A DNA stretch of 64,000 nucleotides from Symbiodinium natans (Eukaryota > Sar > Dinophyceae > Suessiales > Symbiodiniaceae). Position 1 is the stretch's first letter. Each line of letters starts with the position of its first letter. The position numbers were made by a program, and so were the translations under genes. Where the stretch lies: NCBI GenBank assembly GCA_905221605.1, contig CAJNDS010002079.1, positions 2,472,501 to 2,536,500 on the forward strand, written 5' to 3'. Of this stretch, positions 41,437-51,738 are shown one piece after another. The notes below the pieces were generated by a model. That model ran no database searches, was not told where the DNA came from, and was given only the letters and a program-made list of their open reading frames with translations.

Positions 41437-41952
41437 CAAAACCGTAAACCGTAAACCCTAAACCCTAAACCCGAAACCCGAAACCCGAAACCCGAAACCC
41501 GAGTAAAACACCTTACTTTTGCTGTATGTTTCGAGCCTTTGGCTCTAAGGACTCTTGTTGGGTTTCTTTTTTGGGCCCGACCGAACTACACGAGGCTCTT
41601 GGGCTTTCTGTTGAGCCAGGTCCCGTTCTCACAAGGGCCTCGGGGTTGTAAGGGCGGCTGGGATCCCAACACGAAAACCCGAAACCCCAAAATGCCCAAA
41701 CTCCCAATTAGGGTTTAGGGATTAGGGATTAGGGTTTAGGGTTTTGGGTTTAGGGTTCAGGGTTTAAACCCGGGACCCCAAGCCTTGAAACCTAAACCCT
41801 AAACCCAAGCTTGCCCGGGTGCACTGTCGGGCCATACTGGGTGGTGAGCCTCTATATGAAGGTTTTGTATAGCGGGATACAAGGCACTTAGCTCCCCGAA
41901 TTCCATACGAAGAACCAGTAGATGTTATGATTGGGTTTTTGTTGAGGAATGG

Positions 41953-42097
41953 CCAAGGTACCCCAAAGGTTGTACCCCTAAAGGTTCCCAAAATATACTC
42001 CTAATATGGCCGTTATACTTATACTATCAGGATCTTTAAAAGGGTTCCCCAAAACGTAAGGGTACACTCTTAAGGGTTCAAGGTACAACCCCTAGAA
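41953..42097. repeat. Family C element, copy
   Basis: Matches 35326-35470 in block order (AAGGTTGTACCCCTAAAGGT at the left end, CTTAAGGGTTCAAGGTACAA toward the right). Confidence 0.6.
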
Positions 42098-42206
42098 ATG
42101 GGGGGGGGGGATTCCGACAAGGAGGGACCCCTAATATAGATCTTAGATCCCCAAATGGCCAGATTCCTTTATAATAGGGACCCCAATAAGGCACATTCCG
42201 AAACAG

Positions 42207-42330
42207 CAAAGTTGCCCTGGCCCTGGTCCCCGAACCTGCCTTCCCGAAGCGCAGATCGCTTCTGGAAGCTGGCGCGGCTCGATCTGGACTGGCTTACCTC
42301 GTGCCCTGGCGAGTACGTGTTTGCCAAAGG
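42207..42330 (+). CDS. Probable exon (~120 bp)
   Basis: Acceptor CCGAAACAG or AAAG (42211), open frame containing RFWKLARLDLDWLTSCPGEY, donor AAAGG|GTTTAGGG. Tryptophan-rich; function unknown. Confidence 0.45.
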
Positions 42331-42582
42331 GTTTAGGGTTTAGGGTTTAGGGTTTCTACAGTTACGATCGAACGAACTAGCTTTGTTCGGGTGCTCGCAG
42401 CCCCCAAATGGACAGGGCACCCCTGTTGCTCCGTGCGGGCGCACAGGGCGAGTATACTTCAGCAAAACGGTACGGCAGCTACAAAAGGAGCTCAAGTGAC
42501 CAGCAAAACGAATCAATCCTGCGAATCACAAGATCGCCCAACACAAAAAAGTAACAAGGATCCCCAGCACGGGTCCAAGCAG

Positions 42583-42737
42583 TGAAGCCCACCCGAGACA
42601 CCAAGACGAGGGCAGGAACCAACGGAAAGTACCAAACCAACAGGCGCCCAATAAAACCGGGACTAACTACGCCATCTGCTGTTCTACATTTCCTCGACAA
42701 CCTCGCCCAAAAAAGGCAGTATGGCGAAGCTCTACAG
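42583..42737 (+). CDS. Probable exon (155 bp)
   Basis: Acceptor GTCCAAGCAG, open for 51 codons (KPTRDTKTRAGTNGKYQTNR.. to FLDNLAQKRQYGEALQ), donor CAG|GTACTAC. A family A hairpin begins 9 bp into the following intron. The C-terminal helix resembles a TPR/PPR helix, which is only a weak hint. Confidence 0.5.
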
Positions 42738-42745
42738 GTACTACA

Positions 42746-42903
42746 CCCTAAGGGTCCATGTACCTGTATGGTATATACTTGGGCCCTAGAGCTGCTATAT
42801 GGGAACCCTCTTAGGCCACAGGGTTTAGGGTTTAGGGTTTAGGGTTTAGGGTTTAGGGTTTAGCCCAAGTAAATGTGCTATGTAGGTACATGGACCTTTA
42901 GGG
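42746..42903. mobile_element. Hairpin element family A, split by a TTTAGGG array
   Basis: Arms CCCTAAGGGTCCATGTACC (left) and GGTACATGGACCTTTAGGG (right), flanked by ACA at 42743-42745 and 42904-42906. The right-centre of the hairpin is interrupted at 42818-42863 by ACA plus six TTTAGGG units. Confidence 0.8.
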
Positions 42904-42983
42904 ACAGTGGGTTTAGGGGGAGCAGGTGCTGTTGTGACTTCGGGGCTTGCTGGAGGGGCTGGGCAGAGGTCAGCCGAGGGATG

Positions 42984-44180
42984 TTTAGGGTTAGGGATTA
43001 GGGTTTAGGTTTTAGGGTTTAGGGTTTAGAGTTTAGGGTTCAGGAATTAGTTCCACATGATCATGCTAGAGGATGGTTTGGTAGCTATTTCTCTTGAAAT
43101 GTGATAGGTGGACCTTCTTGGCTATATGGTCGATTCCCTAAGGTGAGGTACCCATGATCTAACGCGGGCCCATATAAGCATGGTGTGTCCAGATGGGACG
43201 CACTTTTCGAGGCTTCAAGCGAGGATGCTTTCTATGGGTGACCCTAAACCGATTCAGGAGGAACTGTAGGGGCCCCCCCCCTGGCGTTTCCACGGTTGAT
43301 ATCTCGGGGCTACTTGGTACTTGGAATGGCGGCTGTGTAAGGTATGTACGCACAAGAACAGGTCTGTATAAGCCTAAATCTACGTATGTACGCACCAAAG
43401 TTTGTCTGTACATACATATATAGAGATGTGTGTGTACATGTGTATACGTTTGCTTTTGGACTGCGATGTCAGGACGCAGCGCGCGTCGAACGCAACGAAC
43501 ATCGCAACTTGCCCGCCTTAACCCACAAAAAACTCCACTCAGGGCCTCCCCCGACCCCTGTGCGCAAGAGGGTTTAGGCTTTAGGATTTACTGAGTCATA
43601 GTTGGGTACCATTTCACATTTTTAAGGATACTTAAACCCAATAAGGAATCAACAGCAAATTATCCAAACCATGAGCTAGTTTAGGGCATTGGGGGGAAGT
43701 GTAGTCGAAAGACTCGCCAAGAAGCCTGACCAAATTCCTCATAGGAACCAGCCCGAACCTTCAACCCAAAAGGTCTAGATCCTGTACCCGGTACCCTCAT
43801 TGTAACTCATGACTTATAACTTCTAACTCTAAACAAAAGCCTGTATCCTTTCCTAGTTCTTCTAAACTTACATGTCCACGGAACCCGCCTGATTGTTTGA
43901 GAGGCTTCTTGCTGAACCCTAAACACCACTAAACCCCAAACCCTACACCCCAAAACATCCTGAAACCCTAAACCCCAAATGGGCGCCATCATCGGGATTT
44001 ACTTGACTGCCACAGGTGAGCTAGTTGCGCGGATCAAGGAATTTGGAGCCACGGTCTGGGGCAGAAGCTTATGGTTCAGGGATTATATCCTGTTTTGGTT
44101 AAGGGATTATACTATACTGTTTCGGATACCCTACTACTATGTCAACTCTAAACCCTATAGACCCTACAAACCCTGATTCC
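42984..44180. other. Interval with few supported features
   Basis: TTTAGGG array 42984-43045, then unique sequence. Frames near 43193-43577 and an ATG at 43979 (MGAIIGIYLTAT before a GTGAGC donor) are possible but unsupported. Confidence 0.35.
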
Positions 44181-44182
44181 AG

Positions 44183-44375
44183 ATTTGGCGCTGTGGACGT
44201 TGTGCACCAGGAGCTGGGCCTGCGAAGCAGCTGGCCAGCACGAATTGGCCACAAAGAGGTCACTGACGCCCTTCGTAAGCTGCTTCGGCGCTGTGAATCC
44301 TGGGACCTCCGCCTGTCCCACTCGGTGGAGACAACAAGACGGCAGTCTTGTTGCTTCGCCGGCTGTAATGCATAA
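44183..44375 (+). CDS. Open coding-like segment
   Basis: After acceptor GATTCCAG one frame is open to a TAA at 44373-44375 (FGAVDVVHQELGLRSSWPAR..). Another plus frame (44185-44472) and a 140-codon minus frame also span it, so the true product is undecided. Confidence 0.35.
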
Positions 44376-44479
44376 GGCTATACAACAGTTAATGGATCCC
44401 TGTGGGTGGGAGACCAAAATCTGTCCCGTCATCGGGCAACGGTGCCGACAGCACATGCGCGTTTGGATATGACCTGTTT

Positions 44480-46540
44480 GAGTCTGCACGAAGGCTGCTC
44501 CAAAAACGGTTTCACAATGCTTCACAGTGCTCGCAAACTCGTTGTTGTAATGGAGCGGCAGGCGATACACCGAAAGCTTCTGAGCCTCGGTCGCAAACTC
44601 ATATGGCTTTCAGCGATCGCCTGGAGCGCACGCAATTGGCTGAGCTGACTATAGCCAATCACAGAGTCCATCGTAGGCAGGCGTGCGCCCTGCTAAGACC
44701 ACTAACTCCTCTCCGAGTCGCAGCTTAAATTCGACCTGTTAAACCTTTTGCCTAGGTTTTTTTGGGTCGGCATGGAAAATCCTGGCTTTTCTTGGCTTTG
44801 AGAGAAGTTCCTGGAAATTCTAGAAATTCTGGGTTATCTAGATTTTTTTGCCTGTAATTTAGCCGTAATTTGCCCATAAATTCCGTAATTTGCCCGTATT
44901 TGACGTAGCACAAAAATAACATGTGTTTTTAGAAGTTCCTGGTGTTTTTCTGCCACCCAAAAAACGGCTGGCTCCTAACATTGGGGGGCGGGGGGGGGGG
45001 GGAGGTGGAAATCCTGAAATCAGCCAAACCTCGTGACAGTTGTCGTTTTTCGTGTCATGTTCTTATCATTGTTCTTGTCATTTCTTGTCGCTTGGTGGTT
45101 TGAATTTTGTAGTTTCCTTGCCGTTTCTTTGTCAGTTGGGGACGGCTTGCAGGGGCGGAGTAGACCAAGAAGCCACAAAGCCCCTACTGCATCATACTAA
45201 ACCTTGTAGACCTTAACCCTAATATCCCTAATATTCAGCATACCTACGAGGCACTCCTTTCTTTTGGATGAAGAAGCCTTTGCCCGGAAGAATTCCCAGG
45301 TTTAGGCGCTTCGGAAGTTTGAAGCATCGTAGAACACCCAGTTAGCCTTAGTTTATGGGTTTAGGGTTCAGGGTTCAGGGTTTAGGGTTCAAGGGTTAGG
45401 GTTTAGGTTTAGGGTTTAGGGTTCAGGGTTTAGGGTTAAGGGTTTGAGGTTTCGGGTTTAGGGTTTAAGGAGTAGGGTCTAGGGTTTCTGAAACCTAAAC
45501 TCCGACGCTGCGCTAAGGATCTTCTGACGTGCGATCTCTGGGCCCCTGGTCCAAGTGCGATGTACCTTCCTAGGGTTTAGGGTTTAGGGTTTAGGGTTTA
45601 GGGTTTAGGGTTTAGGGTTTAGGGTTTGTGATTTAGGGTTTCGGGTTTAGGCTTTAGGGGTTAGGTCCCTAAACCCCAAAGTTTTTTAGTTTTTGGATGA
45701 TGGTTGTTTTTGGCTGCGAGTCTTGAGATGGCGCCAGAATGTCTAAAGGAGTTGTTAACCCACAAGCCACAAAGTCCTGGGGGGGCTTAAGGTTTGGGAC
45801 CAGGGTTTGCGTTTACGATTCCGGGCTCAGGGTGAGTGATGGTTCCAGGGACTTTTCACTCACCCTTTTGCAGCAAGCCCGAGTTTGCCACTTCAAGGCA
45901 TGCGCACGATGTCGGATGACTGTTTACTCTTCTAGGATCTCGGAGTAGCATACCCGGGGATTGGGTTTCACCGGACGGGGGAGGTGGCGGGCCATGCTTT
46001 TGGGCTTCTTGGTTTTAGGTTTCGGGTTCAGGGTTTAGGTTTAGGGTTTTGCAGTAGGGTCTGGCATATCAGGCGCTCTTCTCCCGAAGACATAGAGCCA
46101 AGCAAGAAACTGGGGGTTACAGTTTAGGGTTTGGGGGTTTCGAAGGTCTAGAGCATGTGCCCGACCCCCATTTGCCTTAACGTTTGCTCATGATCTATTG
46201 GTTTGACAGAAAAGGGAATCACATGGGTAGCCACCCCCACAAGAGAACAACCAAAATGCGCACGTGTATGCTCTAAGTAAACCCCTAAACCCTAAAACCC
46301 TAAAACCCTCATCCCCACACCCTTTCGCAGCCTCTTTGGGTTCCCAGATGATTTCCTTTGTCGTACTAGGTAACGTATAGGGTTTAGGATTTAGGCTTCA
46401 GGATATCAAACGGGGCCGGGAAACCTAAACCCGATGAGAAAGTATTGCAAAATCTTGAGATTTTGACCTTGGAAATTGCTTTGAGGATTTAAGGCCGTCA
46501 TTTGTTTTGTATTCAGTGTCTTTGTGGGTTGGGGTTTCGG
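44480..46540. other. Mostly unique or degenerate non-coding interval
   Basis: Contains a G-run at 44985-45002, TTTAGGG arrays at 45355-45490 and 45574-45640, and short CCCTAAA units near 46280. The frame at 45739-45948 is not convincing. Confidence 0.4.
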
Positions 46541-46547
46541 GTTCAAG

Positions 46548-46622
46548 GCTGCCTAGATTGCAAGTGGACGAACGCCAAGGAAGAGACTACCGATCATGAC
46601 TTCTTCTGGAACAAGGCCGACT
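46548..46622 (+). CDS. Probable exon (75 bp)
   Basis: Acceptor GTTCAAG|G, open frame CLDCKWTNAKEETTDHDFFW then NKAD, GC donor (CTG|GCCCCC) or a stop at 46636. The CxxC pair and aromatic residues look like real protein. It precedes a CCCTAAA array. Confidence 0.5.
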
Positions 46623-46639
46623 GGCCCCCTAAACCTTAA

Positions 46640-46725
46640 AGACTGAACCCTAAACCCTAAACCCTAAACCCCAAACCCCTAAACCCTAAACCCTAAACCC
46701 CTAAACCCCTAAACCCTAAACCGGC
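46640..46725 (+). repeat. CCCTAAA array
   Basis: Mixed CCCTAAA and CCCCTAAA units. Confidence 0.9.
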
Positions 46726-46819
46726 AAGATCTCGAAAAGGAACTGTCAAAACGTGGGTTTTGGGCTTAGGGTGAAGGTTCCCTCTTCGTTTTTGCTTGGA
46801 AGCCCAGATCTGCTAGAGG

Positions 46820-46880
46820 GGTTTAGGGTTTAGGGTTTAGGGTTTAGGGTTTAGGGTTTAGGGTTTAGGGTTTAGGGTTT
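46820..46880 (+). repeat. TTTAGGG array at the 3' end of the retrotransposon
   Basis: Perfect units that stop exactly where the minus-strand element's 3' end begins. Confidence 0.95.
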
Positions 46881-46928
46881 GTGTGGCTCTGCTGCTTGAG
46901 TCCGATGGACGCGCTCAGCTCCACACGA

Positions 46929-47438
46929 CTAGGCGATGGTCACCATCACCCTGTCGCCTTGGCACGTTACCTGAAATGGTCCCTCACGAAAGTGTGCATT
47001 GCCACCTCTCCGGCGCCATGCCACGATGTGGGTACCAAGCTGCACGAGGCTGGCCAATTTCTCAGCCGTCGTGGGATTCAACAAAACAGTTAGTGGGCAA
47101 GCTTCAAGAATTTCCTGCGTGGGAACCGTTTCAGGAAGCAACAGGAGGAACTCTACAATTTCCTTGAGGCATGTCGTGGAGTCGTTAGCATGTCTTACAG
47201 CAACACTCCAAACAAAAACAAGTGGATCCAGCGGCTTAGGCATCTCCTGCGGTGTCGCAGCTGGTCGCATGCAGGCCCAGAAGGGCGTGGGGCCGGGCGT
47301 GCGCACGGCGGGCTTGCGGCTCAGGCTGATCTCACATTTATGCTCTGTACTCAGAAAGCTCAGATCAGCCTCAATCTTCGGGAGAGGTGAGAGCACAACG
47401 CAGCGCGCGTGGAGAAAAGACCACCACAAACGACACAT
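46929..47438 (-). CDS. Open frame at the 3' end of the LINE
   Basis: 169 codons overlapping the end of ORF2 in another frame. It could be the displaced C-terminus of ORF2 after a frameshift, or 3' UTR that happens to be open. No domain recognised. Confidence 0.35.
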   Translation of the reverse strand: MCRLWWSFLHARCVVLSPLPKIEADLSFLSTEHKCEISLSRKPAVRTPGPTPFWACMRPAATPQEMPKPLDPLVFVWSVAVRHANDSTTCLKEIVEFLLLLPETVPTQEILEACPLTVLLNPTTAEKLASLVQLGTHIVAWRRRGGNAHFREGPFQVTCQGDRVMVTIA

Positions 47439-50400
47439 AGGAAGCCAGAGTGGCCAGAAGCAGCCGGCAGGCTGAAGATCCCACCGCCTTCATCGTGCAA
47501 GCGACACAGGTCTCTCGCTTTGCGAACAGGGCTGTTGCGCGCCTCAGCTTGTTTTCGGCCAGCTTGCCGCTTCAGTGCAGCAGGCAAACGTCGAAGCCAC
47601 GTCAGGTGTCCATGCAGAAAGTGTAGCGCTCCTGCTCTTGCCTGCGGCAGCTCGATGCCTGCCTCAGTGTCACAGGCAGCCTCACGGAGTGCATTGAGGG
47701 CAGCGTCTAGCCACTCCGGGGCCGCTTGAAGGATCGACCACAGGTAGCCCGGTCCCTGCGTCGCGATCGTGTGCAGCTGCATGGCTCTGGCCGCCATCAC
47801 ATGGACCTCTACCGGGAAGAGTCCGGTAAGGGCGCAGACCTCCGCATCAGTCAAGCCTCGAGAGGAGAACCCTGTAAGCGGTCGCGTCATCTTTCGGTAC
47901 CACCCATACACATGGGACCTAAGGCGAGCCATCGCGCGCTTGTCGAGGATCCACTGTCCCATGCCATGCATGTACCTTGTCAGCACCAAGCAATGGAACA
48001 GCTGCCCTTTTTCGATCACTGTCAAGGCGGAGTTGTAAAGAATGGCCCTTCTGAAGGCATTGAAATTTGCAGCGGCGAGCGCATGTCTGCGATCGATGTC
48101 CTGCATGTACTTGCCATCATCCGTCACTAAGCCTCCTAAGTGCACATAAGACTGCGTCAGCGCCAGTTGAACCTGCGCTCCATTCTGTAGGGTAACAGGC
48201 AGAAAGGGCTTCTTGGGGCTGAGAAGGCGCTGTCGGAGCCGTCGAGACCCTGGTCCCCTTAGAATGAGCATCGCTTCTGACTTGCCTCTGTCGGAGTTCA
48301 TATGCAGGCCCACCTTGCTCATTTCTTCGTGCGCAGTCACGGCGGCTTGCTGGACAGCACTTGGTACTTCATCTGCCCTGTCACTGAGGAGCGGCACGCC
48401 CACATCATCAGCCCATGTCGGATGTGGCGCGCTAGACCCATCATCAGCGAGCACGTCAAGTCCCGCGTTGCTCAGCCGACTTCGAAGGCCATCCAGCACT
48501 GTAGTGAAAATTACTTGAAAGAGGGCATCAGCCAGAGGGGCGCCAGGAGAGGTACCAGTGGCAGTAGACATTAGAATGCTGGCATCGGCGGCAGTGGTGA
48601 ACCATGCATTGGTGAGGGTGCCTTTCACATAGTTGACCAGCGCGGGCGGCGCATCGGCAAGCAGTCCCGGGCCAACTAGTGCTGCAGCAAGCTCGCGCTG
48701 TTTGTCCGGACAGGGGTGAACGCGCTGTATCATGTCTGCAAGACTGGCTTGAGAACGAATCGCCCCATCCTTGAACAAAAAATTCCTAATGACGCTGTAG
48801 TAGGCATCTTTGGAATCAATGAAGAGGATGGCGCCGGACTTGCCTTTGGCCTGAAGGTGGTGCAGGTGAGCACGTACGTGCACCATTGGAAGCGCAAGGG
48901 GCACACCACGCTGGGATCCACACTGGGCCTCGGACGCCAGCTGAAGGAAATGTCGGACAAGCAAGGGCCTGAAGGCCTGTCCTACTGCTTTACAGGCAAC
49001 CTCATGTAACATCACGCTTCGCCACCCATTGAGCTCTTTGAGCGGCTTAGCTGGCTTCGGCAGCGGGACACTCAACCCGCCGCTCCACAAGAAAGGTGCT
49101 TCTCGCCCAACAGCCATGCGCAGTAGCAAGGGGAAGTGGAGCGCTGCTGCATGTATGGGGGCGGCGCGGAAGGCTTCCGCCGGGATCTTGGAAATCCCAG
49201 TGGCTTTGTTGCGCTTCATCATTGCAAAACGTCCCGCAAGTTGCATCAAGCTCGGAGTGTTGTCGGCGTCGACAGGCCCAAGGGCCGCGCTGGGCAGCGC
49301 ATCTAGCTCAGCTCTGGTGCTCTCCTGCGCCTTTTCAGCAGCCGCGAAGTATTCTGCGAAAGTTCTTTCGACAGCTGTTTGGCCTGCGACAACCTGCCCA
49401 TCAACTTCAAGCGCAGGCGCGACCCTCAACGGCCTATAGGATCGACCCGTACGCAAGGTGTTGCGGAGCAAGCGAGCGACAGCTTCGGGGCCGTCTGCGC
49501 GCGCCTCGGCGAAAGCGGCCCGGGCGTGCGCAGCCGTGTCTCTGCGCATCTGCACGCGGATCTGGGAAGTGGCTGCGCGTATCATCTGGCCGACTCTTGC
49601 TTGCAGAAGGCTCCACCTCTCTGCATGGTCGCGTTCAGTTCTGTTCCTACGCCAGCTTTGGAAGCACCTACGAAGTCTTTGAAGATTTTGCATGCTTCGA
49701 ATGCGGTGCAACTGGCGCCGCAGTGCCCGTCGGTGTCTGATCCAGCGCCATGTGTGGTCAGAAATGCTTGGCTGTCGGGGTCGCTGCCTGTGAAGTGGGA
49801 AAGATGCGGCTAGCTGCGTGCCAAGGTATGAGTTAAGTTCATGGAGATAGTCGTCGGCGTGAGCAGTCCATGGCAAGCAAGGCGCTGACTGCATGATTCT
49901 GACGACTTCTTCTCTGCCATGAGGGGTGAGCATTGCAGCTCTGTCAATGGACATAGGGCTACAGGTAGGCAAAGCCGCATCTGTCCATTGAACACGTGCA
50001 ACAACTGGCACGTGATCAGGCCCGTGGATAGTGGGGAAGTCGCCCCAACTGCCCTCAGTCTTAAAGCCGTTTCTTAAGCTGTCCGGCACAAGCAGGTAGT
50101 CAATGCACCCTGTTTTGCCTTTACCACCGACCCAAGACACTACCGGTCTAGAGCACTCATCGACTTGAGCACTGCAGCCAAAAGAATGTCGAAGGGCAGT
50201 CTCCCTCAGCATCGTTGCAGGCAGATTCTGAGGTTGCGCAGCAAGTGTATCACCGCCCGCTGGCCCTTGTTGGAACCTGGCGTTGCCGTCCAGGAAAAGG
50301 AAAGGCCGGAATTTGCGTGGTATCATTCGCAGACAGCTGTCCAGCCTGTTCCACCACGCCGGGACTATTTCTGGTCCAGCTGCAGCAGTAGGGCCATGCC

Positions 50401-51046
50401 CCACTACACACGCCATGGCCATGCTTCCTAAATCAAGCAAGACAACCAGGAGTCTAGGCTCAGCGACAAGGATGGAGGCTTGTGAAGGACAGAACTGCAC
50501 TGCCTCTCCAGTATGGCTCTGCGCGAAAGGACAATCTGCTTTGACCCAGAGCTGGCACCCAAACTGGCCAGCATCATTGGGACCAGCGTAGACATGATAC
50601 TCTCCCTGCCTAGACCTAGGCTCGGCGGGCGTATACCTACATTCCTGCAACCCTATGAGGTGGACATCCCGCTGCGCGAACAAGGTGGCAATTGTGTGCC
50701 TCTGCGCCAAGGATTGGAGAGACAGTGTGTTGTAAGTGGCCATGCGGAGCTGCCAGGTCATGACTGGCGGCATCTTCTGGGTTTTGCAACGCAAGTTAGG
50801 CTTGACATGACGGCGTCTGTCAAGGTTCGGCCACGTGCACAGAGACGGATGACTGCTGGGCTTTCCCTGAATAGGTCTCATGGTGCCTGCCTCATCAACC
50901 GGCGGTACGGCATGGGAAGGCACAATGGCATTGTCATGCAACCAACACCATTGGAACGCAGTGCTGAGCACAACATTGACGATGTGGTCCTGCAGGATTG
51001 GGTGGCGGCATTTGCCCTGCACAGCTCTTTTGGCAGCAACATCCAC
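47360..51046 (-). CDS. LINE ORF2: RNase H end, APE endonuclease, reverse transcriptase
   Basis: 1228 codons. The first residues (VDVAAKRA) are the tail of the RNase H domain, so 51046 is not a true start. Residues about 100-350 are an exonuclease-endonuclease-phosphatase (APE-type) nuclease: MATYNTLSL, catalytic Glu in LIGLQECR, FLDGNARF, and GPDHVPVVARV. Residues about 560-880 are the reverse transcriptase: GAILFIDSKDAYYSV (motif A), GTSPGAPLADALFQ (motif B), TWADDVGVPLL (motif C with the ADD catalytic pair), then GLHMNSDRGKSEAM and YVHLGGLVTDDGKY. Near the C-terminus CVVCGGLFSTRAALCSH is zinc-finger-like. It would nick the target and reverse-transcribe the element RNA (target-primed reverse transcription). 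The plus-strand frames over it are shadows. Confidence 0.9.
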   Translation of the reverse strand: MDVAAKRAVQGKCRHPILQDHIVNVVLSTAFQWCWLHDNAIVPSHAVPPVDEAGTMRPIQGKPSSHPSLCTWPNLDRRRHVKPNLRCKTQKMPPVMTWQLRMATYNTLSLQSLAQRHTIATLFAQRDVHLIGLQECRYTPAEPRSRQGEYHVYAGPNDAGQFGCQLWVKADCPFAQSHTGEAVQFCPSQASILVAEPRLLVVLLDLGSMAMACVVGHGPTAAAGPEIVPAWWNRLDSCLRMIPRKFRPFLFLDGNARFQQGPAGGDTLAAQPQNLPATMLRETALRHSFGCSAQVDECSRPVVSWVGGKGKTGCIDYLLVPDSLRNGFKTEGSWGDFPTIHGPDHVPVVARVQWTDAALPTCSPMSIDRAAMLTPHGREEVVRIMQSAPCLPWTAHADDYLHELNSYLGTQLAASFPLHRQRPRQPSISDHTWRWIRHRRALRRQLHRIRSMQNLQRLRRCFQSWRRNRTERDHAERWSLLQARVGQMIRAATSQIRVQMRRDTAAHARAAFAEARADGPEAVARLLRNTLRTGRSYRPLRVAPALEVDGQVVAGQTAVERTFAEYFAAAEKAQESTRAELDALPSAALGPVDADNTPSLMQLAGRFAMMKRNKATGISKIPAEAFRAAPIHAAALHFPLLLRMAVGREAPFLWSGGLSVPLPKPAKPLKELNGWRSVMLHEVACKAVGQAFRPLLVRHFLQLASEAQCGSQRGVPLALPMVHVRAHLHHLQAKGKSGAILFIDSKDAYYSVIRNFLFKDGAIRSQASLADMIQRVHPCPDKQRELAAALVGPGLLADAPPALVNYVKGTLTNAWFTTAADASILMSTATGTSPGAPLADALFQVIFTTVLDGLRSRLSNAGLDVLADDGSSAPHPTWADDVGVPLLSDRADEVPSAVQQAAVTAHEEMSKVGLHMNSDRGKSEAMLILRGPGSRRLRQRLLSPKKPFLPVTLQNGAQVQLALTQSYVHLGGLVTDDGKYMQDIDRRHALAAANFNAFRRAILYNSALTVIEKGQLFHCLVLTRYMHGMGQWILDKRAMARLRSHVYGWYRKMTRPLTGFSSRGLTDAEVCALTGLFPVEVHVMAARAMQLHTIATQGPGYLWSILQAAPEWLDAALNALREAACDTEAGIELPQARAGALHFLHGHLTWLRRLPAALKRQAGRKQAEARNSPVRKARDLCRLHDEGGGIFSLPAASGHSGFLCVVCGGLFSTRAALCSHLSRRLRLI

Positions 51047-51738
51047 AAATTCGTTGAAAGGGTTGCCTGTGTGGCTGGAAATGTGGTGCCAGTCGAGCCT
51101 TGGTACTCGGCTTGTTGCAAGGTGCGCAAGCAGCGCTAGTGCCTCACAGACAGCCGATCAGACTGCTTGGGCCAAGCTATGGCCTGCGCAATCGTCGCTG
51201 CCGCTTTGGCATCATAACCGATGCTGGCTGGTATGTCTGCAACCGAACCTACCAGGACCAACGCAGCAGCAAGCGCATAAAGCTCAGCTTGATGGGAGAG
51301 ACCTTGCTGTCCTACCTCTGTTTTGTGCTCATCAGGGAGAGCATTGGCGGCAAAACCAACGAAGCACCAACCGTGCGCTTGACGTGCCAACGCGCAGACA
51401 GCCCAGGCAGCTATCCCAGTGCGTGGGTCATAGGAGCCATCAGTGTACAGGGCGAGCTCGTGAATGGGCTTTTGCACAAGGAAGCACTCAAGGTCCTGGA
51501 GGGCCTGTAGAGTTGTGTGGTGAAGATGTCCTAGCTGACCCCACTCTAATTCCAAGCATCCAAGCCCAAACTCATGAGGGTTAAAGACTGAGTCAAGCAT
51601 GGCAGGCACAGTGGTCGTCAGGAAAGGCTGCGCAACATGCACACTATTGTTGCAGCGCTGGTGGGAGACCTTGACCTGAGACACTGAGCAGCCTAGGTCG
51701 ACGACGCCTGGAAGTGCACCTGGGACACCTCCTTGCAC
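51030..51738 (-). CDS. RNase H domain of ORF2, split by a frameshift
   Basis: 51738-51136 contains ALYTDGSYDPRTGIAAWAV (first catalytic Asp), SHQAELYALAAAL (Glu) and IGYDAKAAATI (Asp), then hits a stop. In the next frame, from about 51157, the sequence continues EALALLAHLATS..WHHISSHTGNPFNEFVD, the C-terminal His/Asp motif, and runs without a stop into the endonuclease ORF. One missing or extra base near 51150 therefore splits a single domain. It would remove RNA from the RNA/DNA hybrid. Confidence 0.85.

Noticed and set aside
48213-50591. Plus-strand frames of 90-214 codons opposite the reverse transcriptase and endonuclease
   Set aside because: Shadows of the minus-strand ORF2, which has all catalytic motifs.
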